Shown here: piece by piece, positions 25,572-34,629 of the stretch
Numbering within the stretch: the stretch's first letter is position 1
Layout of the letters: each line of letters opens with the position of its first letter
From: Tichowtungia aerotolerans
Lineage (GTDB): Bacteria > Verrucomicrobiota > Kiritimatiellia > Kiritimatiellales > Tichowtungiaceae
Assembly (NCBI RefSeq): GCF_009905215.1
Contig: NZ_CP047593.1
Coordinates: 3,228,900 to 3,292,899, forward strand
Direction: 5' to 3'
DNA length: 64,000 bases
Position numbers and translations under genes: made by a program
The notes under the pieces: model-generated
Seen by the model: the letters and a program-made list of their open reading frames with translations, nothing else
What the model was told of the DNA's origin: nothing
The model's database searches: none

Positions 25572-26186
25572 ATGACCGATGAAAACAAAATGAAGGCCGG
25601 AGTGGCGCTGGCGCTGGGCGTGTTGGCAGAAGCGGAAGCGGATATTGTTTATTTTCAGCCGAATCTGGATGCGTCCGGCGAAGGATTGTTCGGAACGTCT
25701 ATTAAAATCGATCCATTTAACCAGACGGCGGGTCTGTCGCCGGACGATGGTTCTCTTATGGTCAACTATTGGTGCTGGGGAATCTATCTGCAGGGATACG
25801 ACCAAACCGATGAATCTGGGAATGTCGGCGAGTTTTTGTCTGCGGTCGTTTCACCAAACGACACGGTTTCTGCCGCAGATGATTTTACGGACTATTTCTG
25901 GACGTCGCAGCGGGAGGCCACTCCCGTAGAGTATTATTGGGGGTTCCGGGTTTCGAACACGAACAGTCCGACCGTGTATAATTACGGATATGTTCATCTC
26001 AGTGCGTATTATCAGGATAATATGTGCTATTTGACATTACATGATGCGGCTTATGAATCGGAAGCGGGAACGCCGATTACGGTCGGGGCCGTTCCCGAGC
26101 CGGCGACCGGGTCGTTAATCATAATGAGTATTTTGCTGATTGGCGTGTTCCGAAAGATTAAGTTCCGTATCTATGGGAATCGGTAA
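25572..26186 (+). CDS. PEP-CTERM sorting-domain protein
   Basis: 204 aa from the ATG at 25572, fixed by the strong GGAGGAG site. A weak N-terminal export signal (KMKAGVALALGVLAEAEA) is followed by a beta-rich body. The C-terminus has the exosortase signal: VPEPATG, a hydrophobic helix and a basic tail (RKIKFRIYGNR). PEP-CTERM proteins are exported and processed by an exosortase, and are linked to extracellular polymer in biofilm-forming bacteria. No exosortase is in the window. The gene overlaps the next one, a GT41 glycosyltransferase, by 14 bp. Confidence 0.8.
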   Translation: MTDENKMKAGVALALGVLAEAEADIVYFQPNLDASGEGLFGTSIKIDPFNQTAGLSPDDGSLMVNYWCWGIYLQGYDQTDESGNVGEFLSAVVSPNDTVSAADDFTDYFWTSQREATPVEYYWGFRVSNTNSPTVYNYGYVHLSAYYQDNMCYLTLHDAAYESEAGTPITVGAVPEPATGSLIIMSILLIGVFRKIKFRIYGNR

Positions 26187-27822
26187 TCAGAATCCTCTAT
26201 GGAAACATGAAGGTTTCAGCTGTCCAGAAGAGGCTGCTGAAGCGTTTGCGCTTGAGTGCCAAAAGGAACCCGAAAATTCGGATGCTTTTTTCCGAATGGG
26301 AACGGCTTTGGAAGCCGCCGGAGAATTTGACGGCGCCATTCGTTCCTTTCAGCATGCGCGGCGGCTTTGTGCCGATCATGTGAGAGCCACGCTGGCTGGC
26401 TGCTATCTGCTGCTGCGGTTCAATCGTCAGGCGGATCTGAGAAACTGGATCAAGACCAGCCCGCTGTTGCAGTCGCATGCGGAAATACAGACCATTTATG
26501 CAGAGACCTACCTGAACTGCGGGGATTATGCCGAGTGCATTGCTTTCTTGGAAAAACGGCCCGAGCTGCTGCGCAATCCCAGAACTGCCGCCGTTCAGAT
26601 CCGGGCGATGGTGTACGATCCGGCGGCGACTGCGGAAACGCTGTATAACGCGGCAACGCGCTGGGCGTCTATGCACGCCGCTGTTGAACCGCTGCCCTCC
26701 GTCATTCGGAAAGACGACCCGGGCCGCCGGCTGCGGGTCGGCTTTGTCGGAACGCGGATGAGTCTGCACAATTCCAGTACGCATTTGCTCAACCTGCTGC
26801 GGCACACGGATAAATCGCAGTTTGAGACTGCCATTTATTCGGACACTCCGGGTTGTGATACGCGTACCGATGAACTGCGGGCTGTCGCAGATCTGTGGCG
26901 CGATATTCATAAAAAAAGCGATCGGGAAGCTGCCGAACAGATCCGGACGGATGAGATCGACATTCTGATCGAGCTGCATGAATTTTCTAACGATGCGCGG
27001 CTTCAGATTTTTGCGTACAAACCGGCCCCGGTTCAGGTTCACTGGTATGCGAATGCAACAACAACCGGTATTTCCGGCATTGAATGGCGCATTACCAGTC
27101 GAACGGCCGATCCGCCGGAAAACGATGTTTTCAGCTCTGAAAAACCGCTCTATGTGTCCTCGTATTATCTGTATTCGCCATCTCCGATGGCGCAGAACAC
27201 GAAATGGAACACCGCAACGCCGTCGCAGAAAAACGAGTATATCACATTCGGCGCAATTCATCACTTTGCAAAATACAATCCGCAGGTTCTTAACGCCTGG
27301 CGGCAGATTCTCGAACAGCTGCCGGAAGCGCGTCTTCTGATCGGGCGCAGCGACCTGCAGACAACGACGGCCCAATCCATGCTCCGGGAGTATTTCAAAA
27401 AGCATGGGATTGATCCGCAGCGGGTGGATCTGGAAGGCAATCCAGACAAAATCGCGTCCCTCGAAATCTTCAACCGTATCGATATTGTGCTCGATTCATT
27501 CCCCTTCAACGGAGCTGCCACAACCAGCGACACTCTTTGGATGGGTGTTCCGCTGATTACGCTGAAGGGAACGCGCACTGCATCGCGGCGCGCAGCGGAA
27601 CAGCTGCAGCTTTGCGGCCATCCGGAGTGGATTGCCGAATCGGTTGATGAATACGTTGAAAAGGCCGTGGCGCTGGCCCGGGATTTCCAAGGTTTAGAAA
27701 CAGCGCGCCGGAAGCTGCACGACGAGTTCGCTGCCTCGCCGATCTGCGATCATGCCTGCACTGCTTCACACATTTTTGCAGTGCTTCGCTTTGCGTGGTA
27801 TCAAGCCAGTGAGAGATCATGA
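26173..27822 (+). CDS. TPR-containing O-GlcNAc-transferase-like glycosyltransferase (GT41/SPINDLY)
   Basis: 549 aa from the ATG at 26173, inside the end of the preceding gene. Residues 1-120 are TPR-like helices (AFFRMGTALEAAGEFDGAI). The GT41 catalytic half has RLRVGFVGTRMSLHNSS, PAPVQVHWYANATTTGI, ITSRTADPP, YITFGAIHHFAKYNP and the donor-site region LDSFPFNGAATTSDTLWMGVPLITLKG. Predicted to transfer a sugar from a nucleotide sugar to Ser/Thr in proteins, in the cytoplasm. Overlap with the PEP-CTERM gene hints that this protein is its acceptor (inference). The palindrome variant at 27684 lies near the 3' end. Confidence 0.85.
   Translation: MGIGNQNPLWKHEGFSCPEEAAEAFALECQKEPENSDAFFRMGTALEAAGEFDGAIRSFQHARRLCADHVRATLAGCYLLLRFNRQADLRNWIKTSPLLQSHAEIQTIYAETYLNCGDYAECIAFLEKRPELLRNPRTAAVQIRAMVYDPAATAETLYNAATRWASMHAAVEPLPSVIRKDDPGRRLRVGFVGTRMSLHNSSTHLLNLLRHTDKSQFETAIYSDTPGCDTRTDELRAVADLWRDIHKKSDREAAEQIRTDEIDILIELHEFSNDARLQIFAYKPAPVQVHWYANATTTGISGIEWRITSRTADPPENDVFSSEKPLYVSSYYLYSPSPMAQNTKWNTATPSQKNEYITFGAIHHFAKYNPQVLNAWRQILEQLPEARLLIGRSDLQTTTAQSMLREYFKKHGIDPQRVDLEGNPDKIASLEIFNRIDIVLDSFPFNGAATTSDTLWMGVPLITLKGTRTASRRAAEQLQLCGHPEWIAESVDEYVEKAVALARDFQGLETARRKLHDEFAASPICDHACTASHIFAVLRFAWYQASERS
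27684..27700. repeat. Dispersed palindrome, variant in GT41 gene
   Basis: TTTCCAA-GGT-TTAGAAA, one mismatch. Encodes DFQGLET. Confidence 0.7.
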
Positions 27823-27825
27823 ATC

Positions 27826-28497
27826 ATGAATATTCTGGTTGTGGAAGATAATCTGGAAATGAGCCGCAGTATTGCCGACCTGTTGGGTATGGAGGGGCAT
27901 ACAGTTTTTGAGGCGCATACGTTTCAGGAGGCTCTGGCCAATGTGAAGCACAGTATCATGCTGGTACTGCTCGATGTGATGCTTCCTGACGGACGCGGGG
28001 AGCACTTGATTGGCCAACTGAAAAGCGAGGGGCGTAACCCGCATGTGATTATGTTGACCGCACTCTCGGATATGGCCAGCAAGCGGCTTTGCTACGAAGC
28101 AGGGGCAGATGATTATATCACCAAACCATTCGAGTTGATGGAGCTTCTCTTCAAGGTCAACGCGATTCAGCAGCGGGAGACATCCAATTCGTTCCTGAAA
28201 ATCGGCGCGCTGAAAATCGATCGGGTTTCCGGGGAAATGCATTATGGGAAAAAGTATGTCGTACTTCCGCCCAGCCAATTCCGTTTGCTGGATGCGCTGT
28301 ATCGGAAATACCTGCTCTCAGAGTCGCTGAACCCCGAAGAAATCGGCGCGCATGAATCCCGGATGGGAGTCGATGTCCGCCGACGGGTCCGTTCGCTGGT
28401 GACCCGGACCCGCAACAGCATTCGGGAAGTCGGATGTGAAAGCGTGAATATCCGGTCAAACTACGGTGAGGGCTATTCGTTGGAAATCCGCGGGTAA
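27826..28497 (+). CDS. OmpR/PhoB-type response regulator
   Basis: 223 aa. Receiver domain with acidic pair ED at residues 7-8, phospho-acceptor D50 (VLLDVMLPDG), conserved Thr (IMLTALSD) and Lys (YITKPFE). Residues 125-223 form a winged-helix domain ending in the typical VRSLVTRTRNSI and NYGEGYSLEIRG. It starts 3 bp after the glycosyltransferase and is followed 6 bp later by its kinase. It may control envelope or glycan genes, but no target site is evident. Confidence 0.88.
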   Translation: MNILVVEDNLEMSRSIADLLGMEGHTVFEAHTFQEALANVKHSIMLVLLDVMLPDGRGEHLIGQLKSEGRNPHVIMLTALSDMASKRLCYEAGADDYITKPFELMELLFKVNAIQQRETSNSFLKIGALKIDRVSGEMHYGKKYVVLPPSQFRLLDALYRKYLLSESLNPEEIGAHESRMGVDVRRRVRSLVTRTRNSIREVGCESVNIRSNYGEGYSLEIRG

Positions 28498-28503
28498 ATC
28501 GGG

Positions 28504-30297
28504 ATGAAGCGCAGTGAACCCATTCGGAACGTTGCGGTGAGTATCGGGTTTCTCGTGCTTTTCTTCGCAATTCCTATGCTTGTTTTCCGGGGTGTGCGGA
28601 CTCTGGATTCCGCTGTGTCGAAGCGCGTTTCAGTCGCGGAAGAGCCGTTAACAATCGACTCCGATTTTGCAGACCGGCTGCATCCGCTGGTCTTGCCGAA
28701 AGTTCAGGAACAATCACTTTGTTTCAGTATCGCCAACCAGAGCGATGAAACCCTGGCTTTATCGATCGGGAACCTGTCTTTTCCGCATCAGGTTTTTGTA
28801 GATGGCAGGCTGTTATTTCAAAACCTGAATCCTGAAGCTCCGCAGTATGACGTTGCGATGCGATGCAAGGACATCCAGATTGCTCCGCATTCTCCACTGC
28901 TGCAATATTGTATTGAGGGGGCTGGCGTAAATGGAGTGAGGGCCTATTTAGGACGCAACGCAATTGTTCATTTGCAGCAGCGAGTCGCCGTAGAGTTGAA
29001 CAGTTTTCTGTCGCTCGTGGTTCTGGCGCTGGGACTGCTGAACCTGATTGTTTCCGCTGTTCACCGGAACCTCAACCGGCTCAGTGGTGCAGTGCTGCTG
29101 GTTTTTATTTTCTGCGTGCTGAAAATCTCAGTCACGGACTCGTCGCCGATTGCCTCCATGATTTTTCCGGTTGCCGCAGAAACGTTTCCTATATGGGATT
29201 TTGCAACCACGTTCGGCTTTTCCCTTTCTCTGTTCCTGATTTATTCCCTGTTCTTCGATGTGCAGCCCCGCCGGGTTTTCTATCCCGCGCTCGGCGGCTA
29301 CACCGTGATCATGCTGGTCAACTTTGCCGTCACCACTCTTTCGAAGGGCGAGGTAGTTCTGCTGCCGATTGTCCTTCTCTACCGCGTACTGCTCTTCGTC
29401 TGGATTCTCGGGTTTGCTGTACTGGCCCGCAAACCGTTCAGCAAAAGCATTTTCCTGATGCATGCGGTTTCGGACGGACTCATCATCTATTACGTCTATC
29501 TGCAAAGCCATCCTGAAGCCGCCAGTTCACTCGCGTTTTATGTGGACCTCGCATTCCTCGGTTTCTCCGTGCAGTTCCTGTTTGCCCTCATCCTGTTTTT
29601 CAGCCGCACCTTCATCCAGTCGCGGGACTACAACCGGCTGCTGATGCTGCGCGGGCTCGAACACGACCTGAAAATTCCGCTCTCCATCATCAAGCTCAAC
29701 CACCAGATGATCCGGCGCTACAGTCTGCGGGATGACGATGAAAACGGCCTGCGGTTTTCGAGAGCGATCGACCGGGTGCTTTCTGACTTTGACGGAATGT
29801 TCCAGAATCTGCGATATCATTTGGAAAATCAGTCACCGGTGCGCAAAACCCGCACGGAGCTGTCAGTGCTTTTCCAGGCCTTGGAAGAAGACTTTCGGGC
29901 CGTCTGCTCCCTCCGGAACGCCGTGCTCGATGTGGAGGTTTCCGAGCCGTCACCGGTTGCCGCTATTGATCCCGATATCCTCAAGCGTATTCTCCACAAC
30001 CTGCTCGACAATGCCTTCAAGCACACCACTGCCAGTCCGCGCGTTTCGCTGCATGCGAAAGAACGCTTCGGGAAAGTCGTCATCACCGTTCATGACAACG
30101 GCGAAGGAATGACCGACAGCGAATGCCGCAAATCGGTCCGGCTCTTTCATAAAGCCGATCCTGCCCGCGGCACGCCCGGCCTCGGCCTTGGCCTGCATGT
30201 CGTTCGTAACCTGATCCGCCGGAACTGCGGCACCATGGAAATCAAAAGCCGAAAAGGCGAGGGCACGACCATCACGGTTACGTTGTCGAATGCCTGA
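28504..30297 (+). CDS. 7TM-type sensor histidine kinase
   Basis: 597 aa. One N-terminal membrane helix, a periplasmic beta-rich domain (about 40-165), then seven closely spaced membrane helices (about 165-375) resembling 7TMR-DISM receptors. A HisKA box with H387 (LEHDLKIPLSIIKLN) follows, then a HATPase domain: N box LHNLLDNAFKHT, G1 VHDNGEGM and G2 GTPGLGLGLHV. Autophosphorylates and passes phosphate to the regulator just upstream. DISM-type periplasmic domains often bind carbohydrates, which would suit the region, but the ligand is unknown. Confidence 0.85.
   Translation: MKRSEPIRNVAVSIGFLVLFFAIPMLVFRGVRTLDSAVSKRVSVAEEPLTIDSDFADRLHPLVLPKVQEQSLCFSIANQSDETLALSIGNLSFPHQVFVDGRLLFQNLNPEAPQYDVAMRCKDIQIAPHSPLLQYCIEGAGVNGVRAYLGRNAIVHLQQRVAVELNSFLSLVVLALGLLNLIVSAVHRNLNRLSGAVLLVFIFCVLKISVTDSSPIASMIFPVAAETFPIWDFATTFGFSLSLFLIYSLFFDVQPRRVFYPALGGYTVIMLVNFAVTTLSKGEVVLLPIVLLYRVLLFVWILGFAVLARKPFSKSIFLMHAVSDGLIIYYVYLQSHPEAASSLAFYVDLAFLGFSVQFLFALILFFSRTFIQSRDYNRLLMLRGLEHDLKIPLSIIKLNHQMIRRYSLRDDDENGLRFSRAIDRVLSDFDGMFQNLRYHLENQSPVRKTRTELSVLFQALEEDFRAVCSLRNAVLDVEVSEPSPVAAIDPDILKRILHNLLDNAFKHTTASPRVSLHAKERFGKVVITVHDNGEGMTDSECRKSVRLFHKADPARGTPGLGLGLHVVRNLIRRNCGTMEIKSRKGEGTTITVTLSNA
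29870..29888. repeat. Dispersed palindrome, variant in histidine kinase
   Basis: TTTTCCAG-GCC-TTGGAAGA, two mismatches. Encodes LFQALEED. Confidence 0.6.
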
Positions 30298-30320
30298 CCC
30301 TTCATTTCATGGACCAGGAC

Positions 30321-30337
30321 TTCCAACCATCGGAAAA
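30321..30337. repeat. Dispersed palindrome, variant, intergenic
   Basis: TTCCAA-CCA-TCGGAAAA, just after the kinase stop codon and 12 bp before the perfect intergenic copy. Confidence 0.6.
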
Positions 30338-30349
30338 ATTCGGTAGAAA

Positions 30350-30368
30350 TTTTCCAACCTTTGGAAAA
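30350..30368. repeat. Dispersed palindrome, perfect copy, intergenic
   Basis: TTTTCCAA-CCT-TTGGAAAA, perfect, ending 14 bp before the antiporter start codon. The only perfect copy outside coding sequence, paired with the variant at 30321. Confidence 0.9.
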
Positions 30369-30382
30369 ACAGGAGTTTGGGG

Positions 30383-31627
30383 ATGGCCGTAAGTTTGGCG
30401 GAATTGATTTTGATCGGGCTTTTGGCGGACTGGCTTTTTCGTAAATGCCGGCTGCCGGGACTGATTGGACTGCTGCTACTCGGAATCGTGGCTGGACCTT
30501 GTGTGCTGAATGTGCTGGCTCCCGATTTCCGGGCGATTTCCAAAGACCTGCGCCTGATGGCGCTGATTGTAATCCTGTTGCGCGCCGGATTTGAGTTGAG
30601 CCGCGACGCGCTGGAAAAAGCCGGCTGGCGGACCATTGCTCTGTCCTGTGTGCCGGGTATTTTTGAGGGCGTCACGATCACGTTGCTCGGTCCGCGTTTT
30701 CTGCCCCTGACCACGCTGGAAGCTGCCATGCTCGGGTTTATCATTGCAGCCGTGTCGCCAGCCGTCGTGGTTCCGCTGATGATTCGTTTTATCGAAGAAA
30801 AGCGCGGCGCCCAAAAAGCGATTCCAACGATGGTTCTTGCTGCTGCGTCTCTCGACGATGTTGTTGCGATTACCATTTTTACGGTTTTGTTGGGGCTGTA
30901 CGGGGGGGAGTCCGTCCGTATCGGCAGTGCGCTGGGTGGGATTCCGGTGAGTATTCTGCTGGGGATTGGTGCCGGTTTGCTGACGGGCTGGATTCTTTTG
31001 AAGCTGTTTGAAAAGTTCAATCCGCGTGCCACGAAACGAACGTTGATTGTGGTCGGGGTTTCGATTCTTCTGGTTCGTGTTCAGCAGCTGCTGGATGGAC
31101 ATATTCCATTTGCCGCGCTGCTGGCCGTGATGGCGTTGGGATTCCTGATTCTGGAAAAACGGGAGCATATGGCGCACGAACTTTCCTCCAAGCTTGGGAA
31201 AATCTGGGTGTTTGCCTCGATCCTTCTTTTTACGCTGGTTGGCGCACAGGTTGATATTTCGGTGGCGGTTCAGGCCGGGCTGGCCGGGCTGGCGCTGATT
31301 GTTTGCGGAGTAATGATGCGCAGCGCCGGTGTTTTGCTGTGCCTTGCCGGCAGTTCTTTGACAACGGGCGAGCGCCTGTTTGTTACCGTTGCATACTGGC
31401 CGAAAGCCACTGTGCAGGCAGCCATCGGGGCGGTACCGCTGGGGTTGATGAGCCAGCTCGGCCGTAACCAGGCTCCCGGGGAGATTATTTTGGCCGTTGC
31501 TGTGATGAGCATTCTCTTTACCGCGCCGATCGGCGCCGCCGTTACCTCCTGGGCCGGACACCGCTTCCTGTCTGTCGATACGGATGAACACGCCGCCTTC
31601 GATGCCGCCCGCGAGAGTGAGGCCTGA
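30383..31627 (+). CDS. Na+(K+)/H+ antiporter, CPA family
   Basis: 414 aa from the ATG at 30383 with AGGAG 7 bp upstream. About 12 hydrophobic helices. Conserved parts include LADWLFRKCRLPGLIGLLLLGIVAGP at the start (shown in two parts: LADWLFRKCRLPG and LLLLGIVAGP), LGFIIAAVSPAVVVPLM, and ASLDDVVAI with the Asp pair expected of the ion-binding helix. Predicted to exchange a monovalent cation for protons in the inner membrane, plausible in a marine organism. Two palindromes lie in the short gap between it and the kinase gene. Confidence 0.82.
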   Translation: MAVSLAELILIGLLADWLFRKCRLPGLIGLLLLGIVAGPCVLNVLAPDFRAISKDLRLMALIVILLRAGFELSRDALEKAGWRTIALSCVPGIFEGVTITLLGPRFLPLTTLEAAMLGFIIAAVSPAVVVPLMIRFIEEKRGAQKAIPTMVLAAASLDDVVAITIFTVLLGLYGGESVRIGSALGGIPVSILLGIGAGLLTGWILLKLFEKFNPRATKRTLIVVGVSILLVRVQQLLDGHIPFAALLAVMALGFLILEKREHMAHELSSKLGKIWVFASILLFTLVGAQVDISVAVQAGLAGLALIVCGVMMRSAGVLLCLAGSSLTTGERLFVTVAYWPKATVQAAIGAVPLGLMSQLGRNQAPGEIILAVAVMSILFTAPIGAAVTSWAGHRFLSVDTDEHAAFDAARESEA

Positions 31628-31633
31628 TGGAGG

Positions 31634-31657
31634 CCGGCTTAGACATGCCGGATTTTT
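31634..31657 (+). terminator. Weak intrinsic terminator after the antiporter gene
   Basis: CCGGC (31634-31638) pairs with GCCGG (31647-31651) across an 8-nt loop, followed by ATTTTTG. The stem is short but position and T run fit a terminator. Confidence 0.45.
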
Positions 31658-31663
31658 GTTGAC

Positions 31664-31703
31664 TCGAATTGTTAATTTTTGCATCAATAAATAATCAATT
31701 CGA
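31664..31703. promoter_or_regulatory. Inverted repeat upstream of the six-hairpin glycosidase
   Basis: TCGAATTG (31664-31671) and CAATTCGA (31696-31703) form perfect 8-bp arms 24 bp apart, about 30 bp before the ATG of the glycosidase gene. TTGACT at 31659 could be a -35. The layout suits a repressor or activator binding as two half sites. Confidence 0.4.
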
Positions 31704-31733
31704 ATTCGGAGGGCTTCTGGAGATGGTATTGCA

Positions 31734-33875
31734 ATGAAATTTATTTTACGGCTGTTTTTATGCATGGGAGCTCTGCGGGTTTCTGCTGGGGAACACAGCG
31801 TGGCGGCAGATTCTGTTGTGCGCATTCCTTACGCGCAGGATCTGAACGAGGAGATGCTCTATTACGTTTTTGAGTGGGGCGATGGAACGGTTGCTCCGAG
31901 TTCGATCAAGCGTTCCGGGATTCATGGTTTCATGGAGCATCAATATATGTCTCCCGGAACATATCAGGGGCGCTTCTGTGCTATCAGTGTCGGGGGGCAG
32001 CAAAGTGAGTGGACGCCGTTTGCGGTTGAGGTGACCGGAGCAGCACAGGAGTCCTCTCCTGTGATCGGTCGGTCCGGTGCGTGGTCCAGTGCTGTGCCGA
32101 AAGAATACTGGGAGCGTCAGGTCTGTGAGCTGAAGCTTGACGGCCTGTATGCGCTTGATCAGTTGCATATAAACTCAGCGACAAACTTCCCGTCGCATTT
32201 CCGAATCGAATATTCCATCAACGGCGGAAAAAACTGGTACAAACTCAATACAGCACAATGTTTCTTTTTTCCGAACATTGGAAAAAAGGATGCCGTGTTT
32301 TCATTTAACGGTGTGGTCGCCAATGCCGTGCGGCTGCTGACCACTCGTATGGAACCGGGCAAAGGGGTTTCTATCGGCGGAATGAAGCTGACGGGCAGCA
32401 AGGAGTTTCTTTTTGACTGCTCGGAGCGTGGAACGACCATTGCCGCACTGAATAACCTCTGGTACGCCTATGGAAGCGCCATTAATGAAGTGCATCTGGA
32501 TTATGCCAGTTCGGGGCAGAGCAAACGGCCGTTCGAATGCGGTGTAAGCTATCTTGGGAATGCGGAATGGATGGCGTGGGATGCACTGGAATTCAGCTGG
32601 ACTGACGCCGATGAACTGCAGGAGCTGCGCGATAAGTGGCTTGATTATCCCATGGATGAAGATGGATATGTCTGGGCCTGTCCGGGCGATCCGCGTCATT
32701 TGTTTCATAATCGTCATTACGACAACAATGCCACTTATATTAACGGTGTTGTCCATTACTTCCTGCAGACCGGCGATGATGATTTTATGAATCATATCTG
32801 TTCCGCAACAGAATTAACGAATCTGCACAAAGCCCGGCTGGCAATGCTTTATCAGCTGGAACAGCTAGGCGGCACCAACGGGGTGCTGACGATTCCTGAT
32901 CCTGAAGTGCAGGGAACGGTTTCTTCGAAGTCAGGAAATTACTGGGATTATTATAAGTTCGGTCATCAGTCAGCTTTTGATAATGCAGAATTTTATCGCT
33001 CTCTGCTGAGTCTGGCAAAACTGGAACGACACTTTGAAAATGACGAAAAAGCTGCAGAATACGAAGCGTTGGCGGCGACGGTCAAAGAAACGTTCAACCA
33101 GCTGTTCTGGGACGAAGAGGCCGGGCGCTACGTCGGATGGATTGATGTTCATGGCGTCAAACACGATTTTGGGTTCACGTTTGTTAACCAGCATATTCTC
33201 AGTTGCGGGCTGGCGGACAAAAAACACGCACGTCGGGTGCTCGACTGGCTGGATGGCAAACGCATTGTGAAGGGAGACACTTCGGTCGGGAAAGATATTT
33301 ATCATTTCGGTCTCGGAGCGCGTGCCAACACGGTGGATATGGCGACCGAACCGGGGCTGGTTGAAACGTGGGGCGGAGCTCTGGATCCGGATGAGGAGGG
33401 CAGGTACGGCCTTTCGATGCAGAACGGCGGATCCATTTTCTATACATCCTATTATGATCTGCATTCACGCCTGCGCTATGAAGGAATCGGTAATGCCATG
33501 AAGCGGCTGGACGGCATTGTGGATGAATTTGAAAAAGATGAACTGCGCCGTGTGCCGAGCAACCATGTCGGCCACACGCTGATTGCCGGTGTACTGCTCT
33601 GTTTCCCCGAGAGCGGGATTGTGCCTATGTTTTATGTGGATGGAATTATGGGGATTACCCCGGATTTCAACGGGTTGAAGATTCGGCCGAACCTGCCTTC
33701 TGACTGGGATTGGGCTTCTGTGAAAAGCTACTGGTTCCGAGGAAAAGAATATTCGATTCGCGCTGACCGGGCGGTGACACTGCCGCGGATCCAGAAGAAT
33801 CAAATCACAGTGCCGGCTGACGGCACGTTTGTTCTGACGTCAGAGGGAATTGTTTCTGTTATGGAGGAACACTGA
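31734..33875 (+). CDS. Secreted six-hairpin glycosidase with PKD-like and F5/8C-like domains
   Basis: 713 aa with a signal peptide (KFILRLFLCMGALRVSAG). Residues 25-105 look like a PKD domain (FEWGDGTVAP...HQYMSPGTY). Residues 110-230 resemble a discoidin/F5-8C carbohydrate-binding domain (LDGLYALDQLHI, HFRIEYSINGGKNW). Residues about 240-690 form an (alpha/alpha)6-type catalytic region with acidic/aromatic stretches such as YWDYYKFGHQSAFDNAEFYRS, split here as YWDYYKFGHQ and DNAEFYRS, and LFWDEEAGRYVGW. This fits six-hairpin glycosidases (GH63/GH78/GH94-like); the exact family is unsure. Probably acts outside the cytoplasm on a polysaccharide. Overlaps the next start by one base. Confidence 0.65.
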   Translation: MKFILRLFLCMGALRVSAGEHSVAADSVVRIPYAQDLNEEMLYYVFEWGDGTVAPSSIKRSGIHGFMEHQYMSPGTYQGRFCAISVGGQQSEWTPFAVEVTGAAQESSPVIGRSGAWSSAVPKEYWERQVCELKLDGLYALDQLHINSATNFPSHFRIEYSINGGKNWYKLNTAQCFFFPNIGKKDAVFSFNGVVANAVRLLTTRMEPGKGVSIGGMKLTGSKEFLFDCSERGTTIAALNNLWYAYGSAINEVHLDYASSGQSKRPFECGVSYLGNAEWMAWDALEFSWTDADELQELRDKWLDYPMDEDGYVWACPGDPRHLFHNRHYDNNATYINGVVHYFLQTGDDDFMNHICSATELTNLHKARLAMLYQLEQLGGTNGVLTIPDPEVQGTVSSKSGNYWDYYKFGHQSAFDNAEFYRSLLSLAKLERHFENDEKAAEYEALAATVKETFNQLFWDEEAGRYVGWIDVHGVKHDFGFTFVNQHILSCGLADKKHARRVLDWLDGKRIVKGDTSVGKDIYHFGLGARANTVDMATEPGLVETWGGALDPDEEGRYGLSMQNGGSIFYTSYYDLHSRLRYEGIGNAMKRLDGIVDEFEKDELRRVPSNHVGHTLIAGVLLCFPESGIVPMFYVDGIMGITPDFNGLKIRPNLPSDWDWASVKSYWFRGKEYSIRADRAVTLPRIQKNQITVPADGTFVLTSEGIVSVMEEH
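32267..32285. repeat. Dispersed palindrome, variant in six-hairpin glycosidase
   Basis: TTTTCCGA-ACA-TTGGAAAA, one mismatch. Encodes FFPNIGKK, a frame different from the FQGLE copies. Confidence 0.75.
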
Positions 33876-34555
33876 TGCGTAAATTGTTTTTAATCGTTTT
33901 ACTGACGACCGGATTCCTTTCTGCGGAAGAACTTCCTGTGTGGTTTGATACCTTTCAGGCTCCTCTTGAAAGCCAGTCGGGATGGCAGACATTTCGTGCG
34001 GCTTATGCCCTGGAATTTGGGGAAGACCATTCTCTGGCCGGGGACGGCTTTATGAAGGTGAAGGTGAAGTTCACCTCGCAGGTGCGTGAGGCGATCCTGA
34101 TCTGGCGCTTTCCTGATGTCCAAATGAAAAAATTCCGGCTGCGGGTGAAGCTTCCGAAGGACGCCCAGGATGTGTTTTTGCGCATGGTGACAAATGATAC
34201 CCAAGGTGATGCGGCATTCTTTAAGCCATGGGTCGACGGCAATACGACAGTGGAACTGCCGCTTAATACCGCGGAAGGGAAAAAGGTTCAAAAGGCATCG
34301 CCGTTGCCGACTGATAATTGGGTAACCTATGAAGTCACCATGCCGGACGATATTTTTGTTGAGCAGAAAAAACAGAAGTCGGGTCATCCGGTGGAGGACT
34401 TTGCTTTGATGAACACCGGCCGCGACTCCCTGAATCTCAGCGCGGAAAGCCGACCGGCTACGGAGGCGTTTTTTATTTCCTTTGTCGTTCCGGAATATTC
34501 ACCGCTGTTCGGTCGGGAGCTTGAGTTTATGGTTGATTCCGCTGAGATATATTGA
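33875..34555 (+). CDS. Exported jelly-roll-like hypothetical protein
   Basis: 226 aa with signal peptide MRKLFLIVLLTTGFLSAEE. The body is beta-rich (DTFQAPLESQSGWQTF, FMKVKVKF, MKKFRLRVKLP), in the style of concanavalin or carbohydrate-binding sandwiches. No family recognised with confidence. It overlaps the glycosidase gene by one base and precedes a sulfatase, so a substrate-binding or accessory role in the same pathway is likely. Confidence 0.55.
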   Translation: MRKLFLIVLLTTGFLSAEELPVWFDTFQAPLESQSGWQTFRAAYALEFGEDHSLAGDGFMKVKVKFTSQVREAILIWRFPDVQMKKFRLRVKLPKDAQDVFLRMVTNDTQGDAAFFKPWVDGNTTVELPLNTAEGKKVQKASPLPTDNWVTYEVTMPDDIFVEQKKQKSGHPVEDFALMNTGRDSLNLSAESRPATEAFFISFVVPEYSPLFGRELEFMVDSAEIY

Positions 34556-34629
34556 TTTTTCCAATGTTTTGAACCGTTTGATTTAAAGATCTCTGGCTTC
34601 GAAGCAAAAGCGCTAAAAGAAGAGCTGAC

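Noticed and set aside
30476-31825. 449-codon minus-strand frame opposite the antiporter
   Set aside because: Composition (Gln/Asn/Arg-rich, no hydrophobic pattern) is that of an antisense shadow of a membrane-protein gene.
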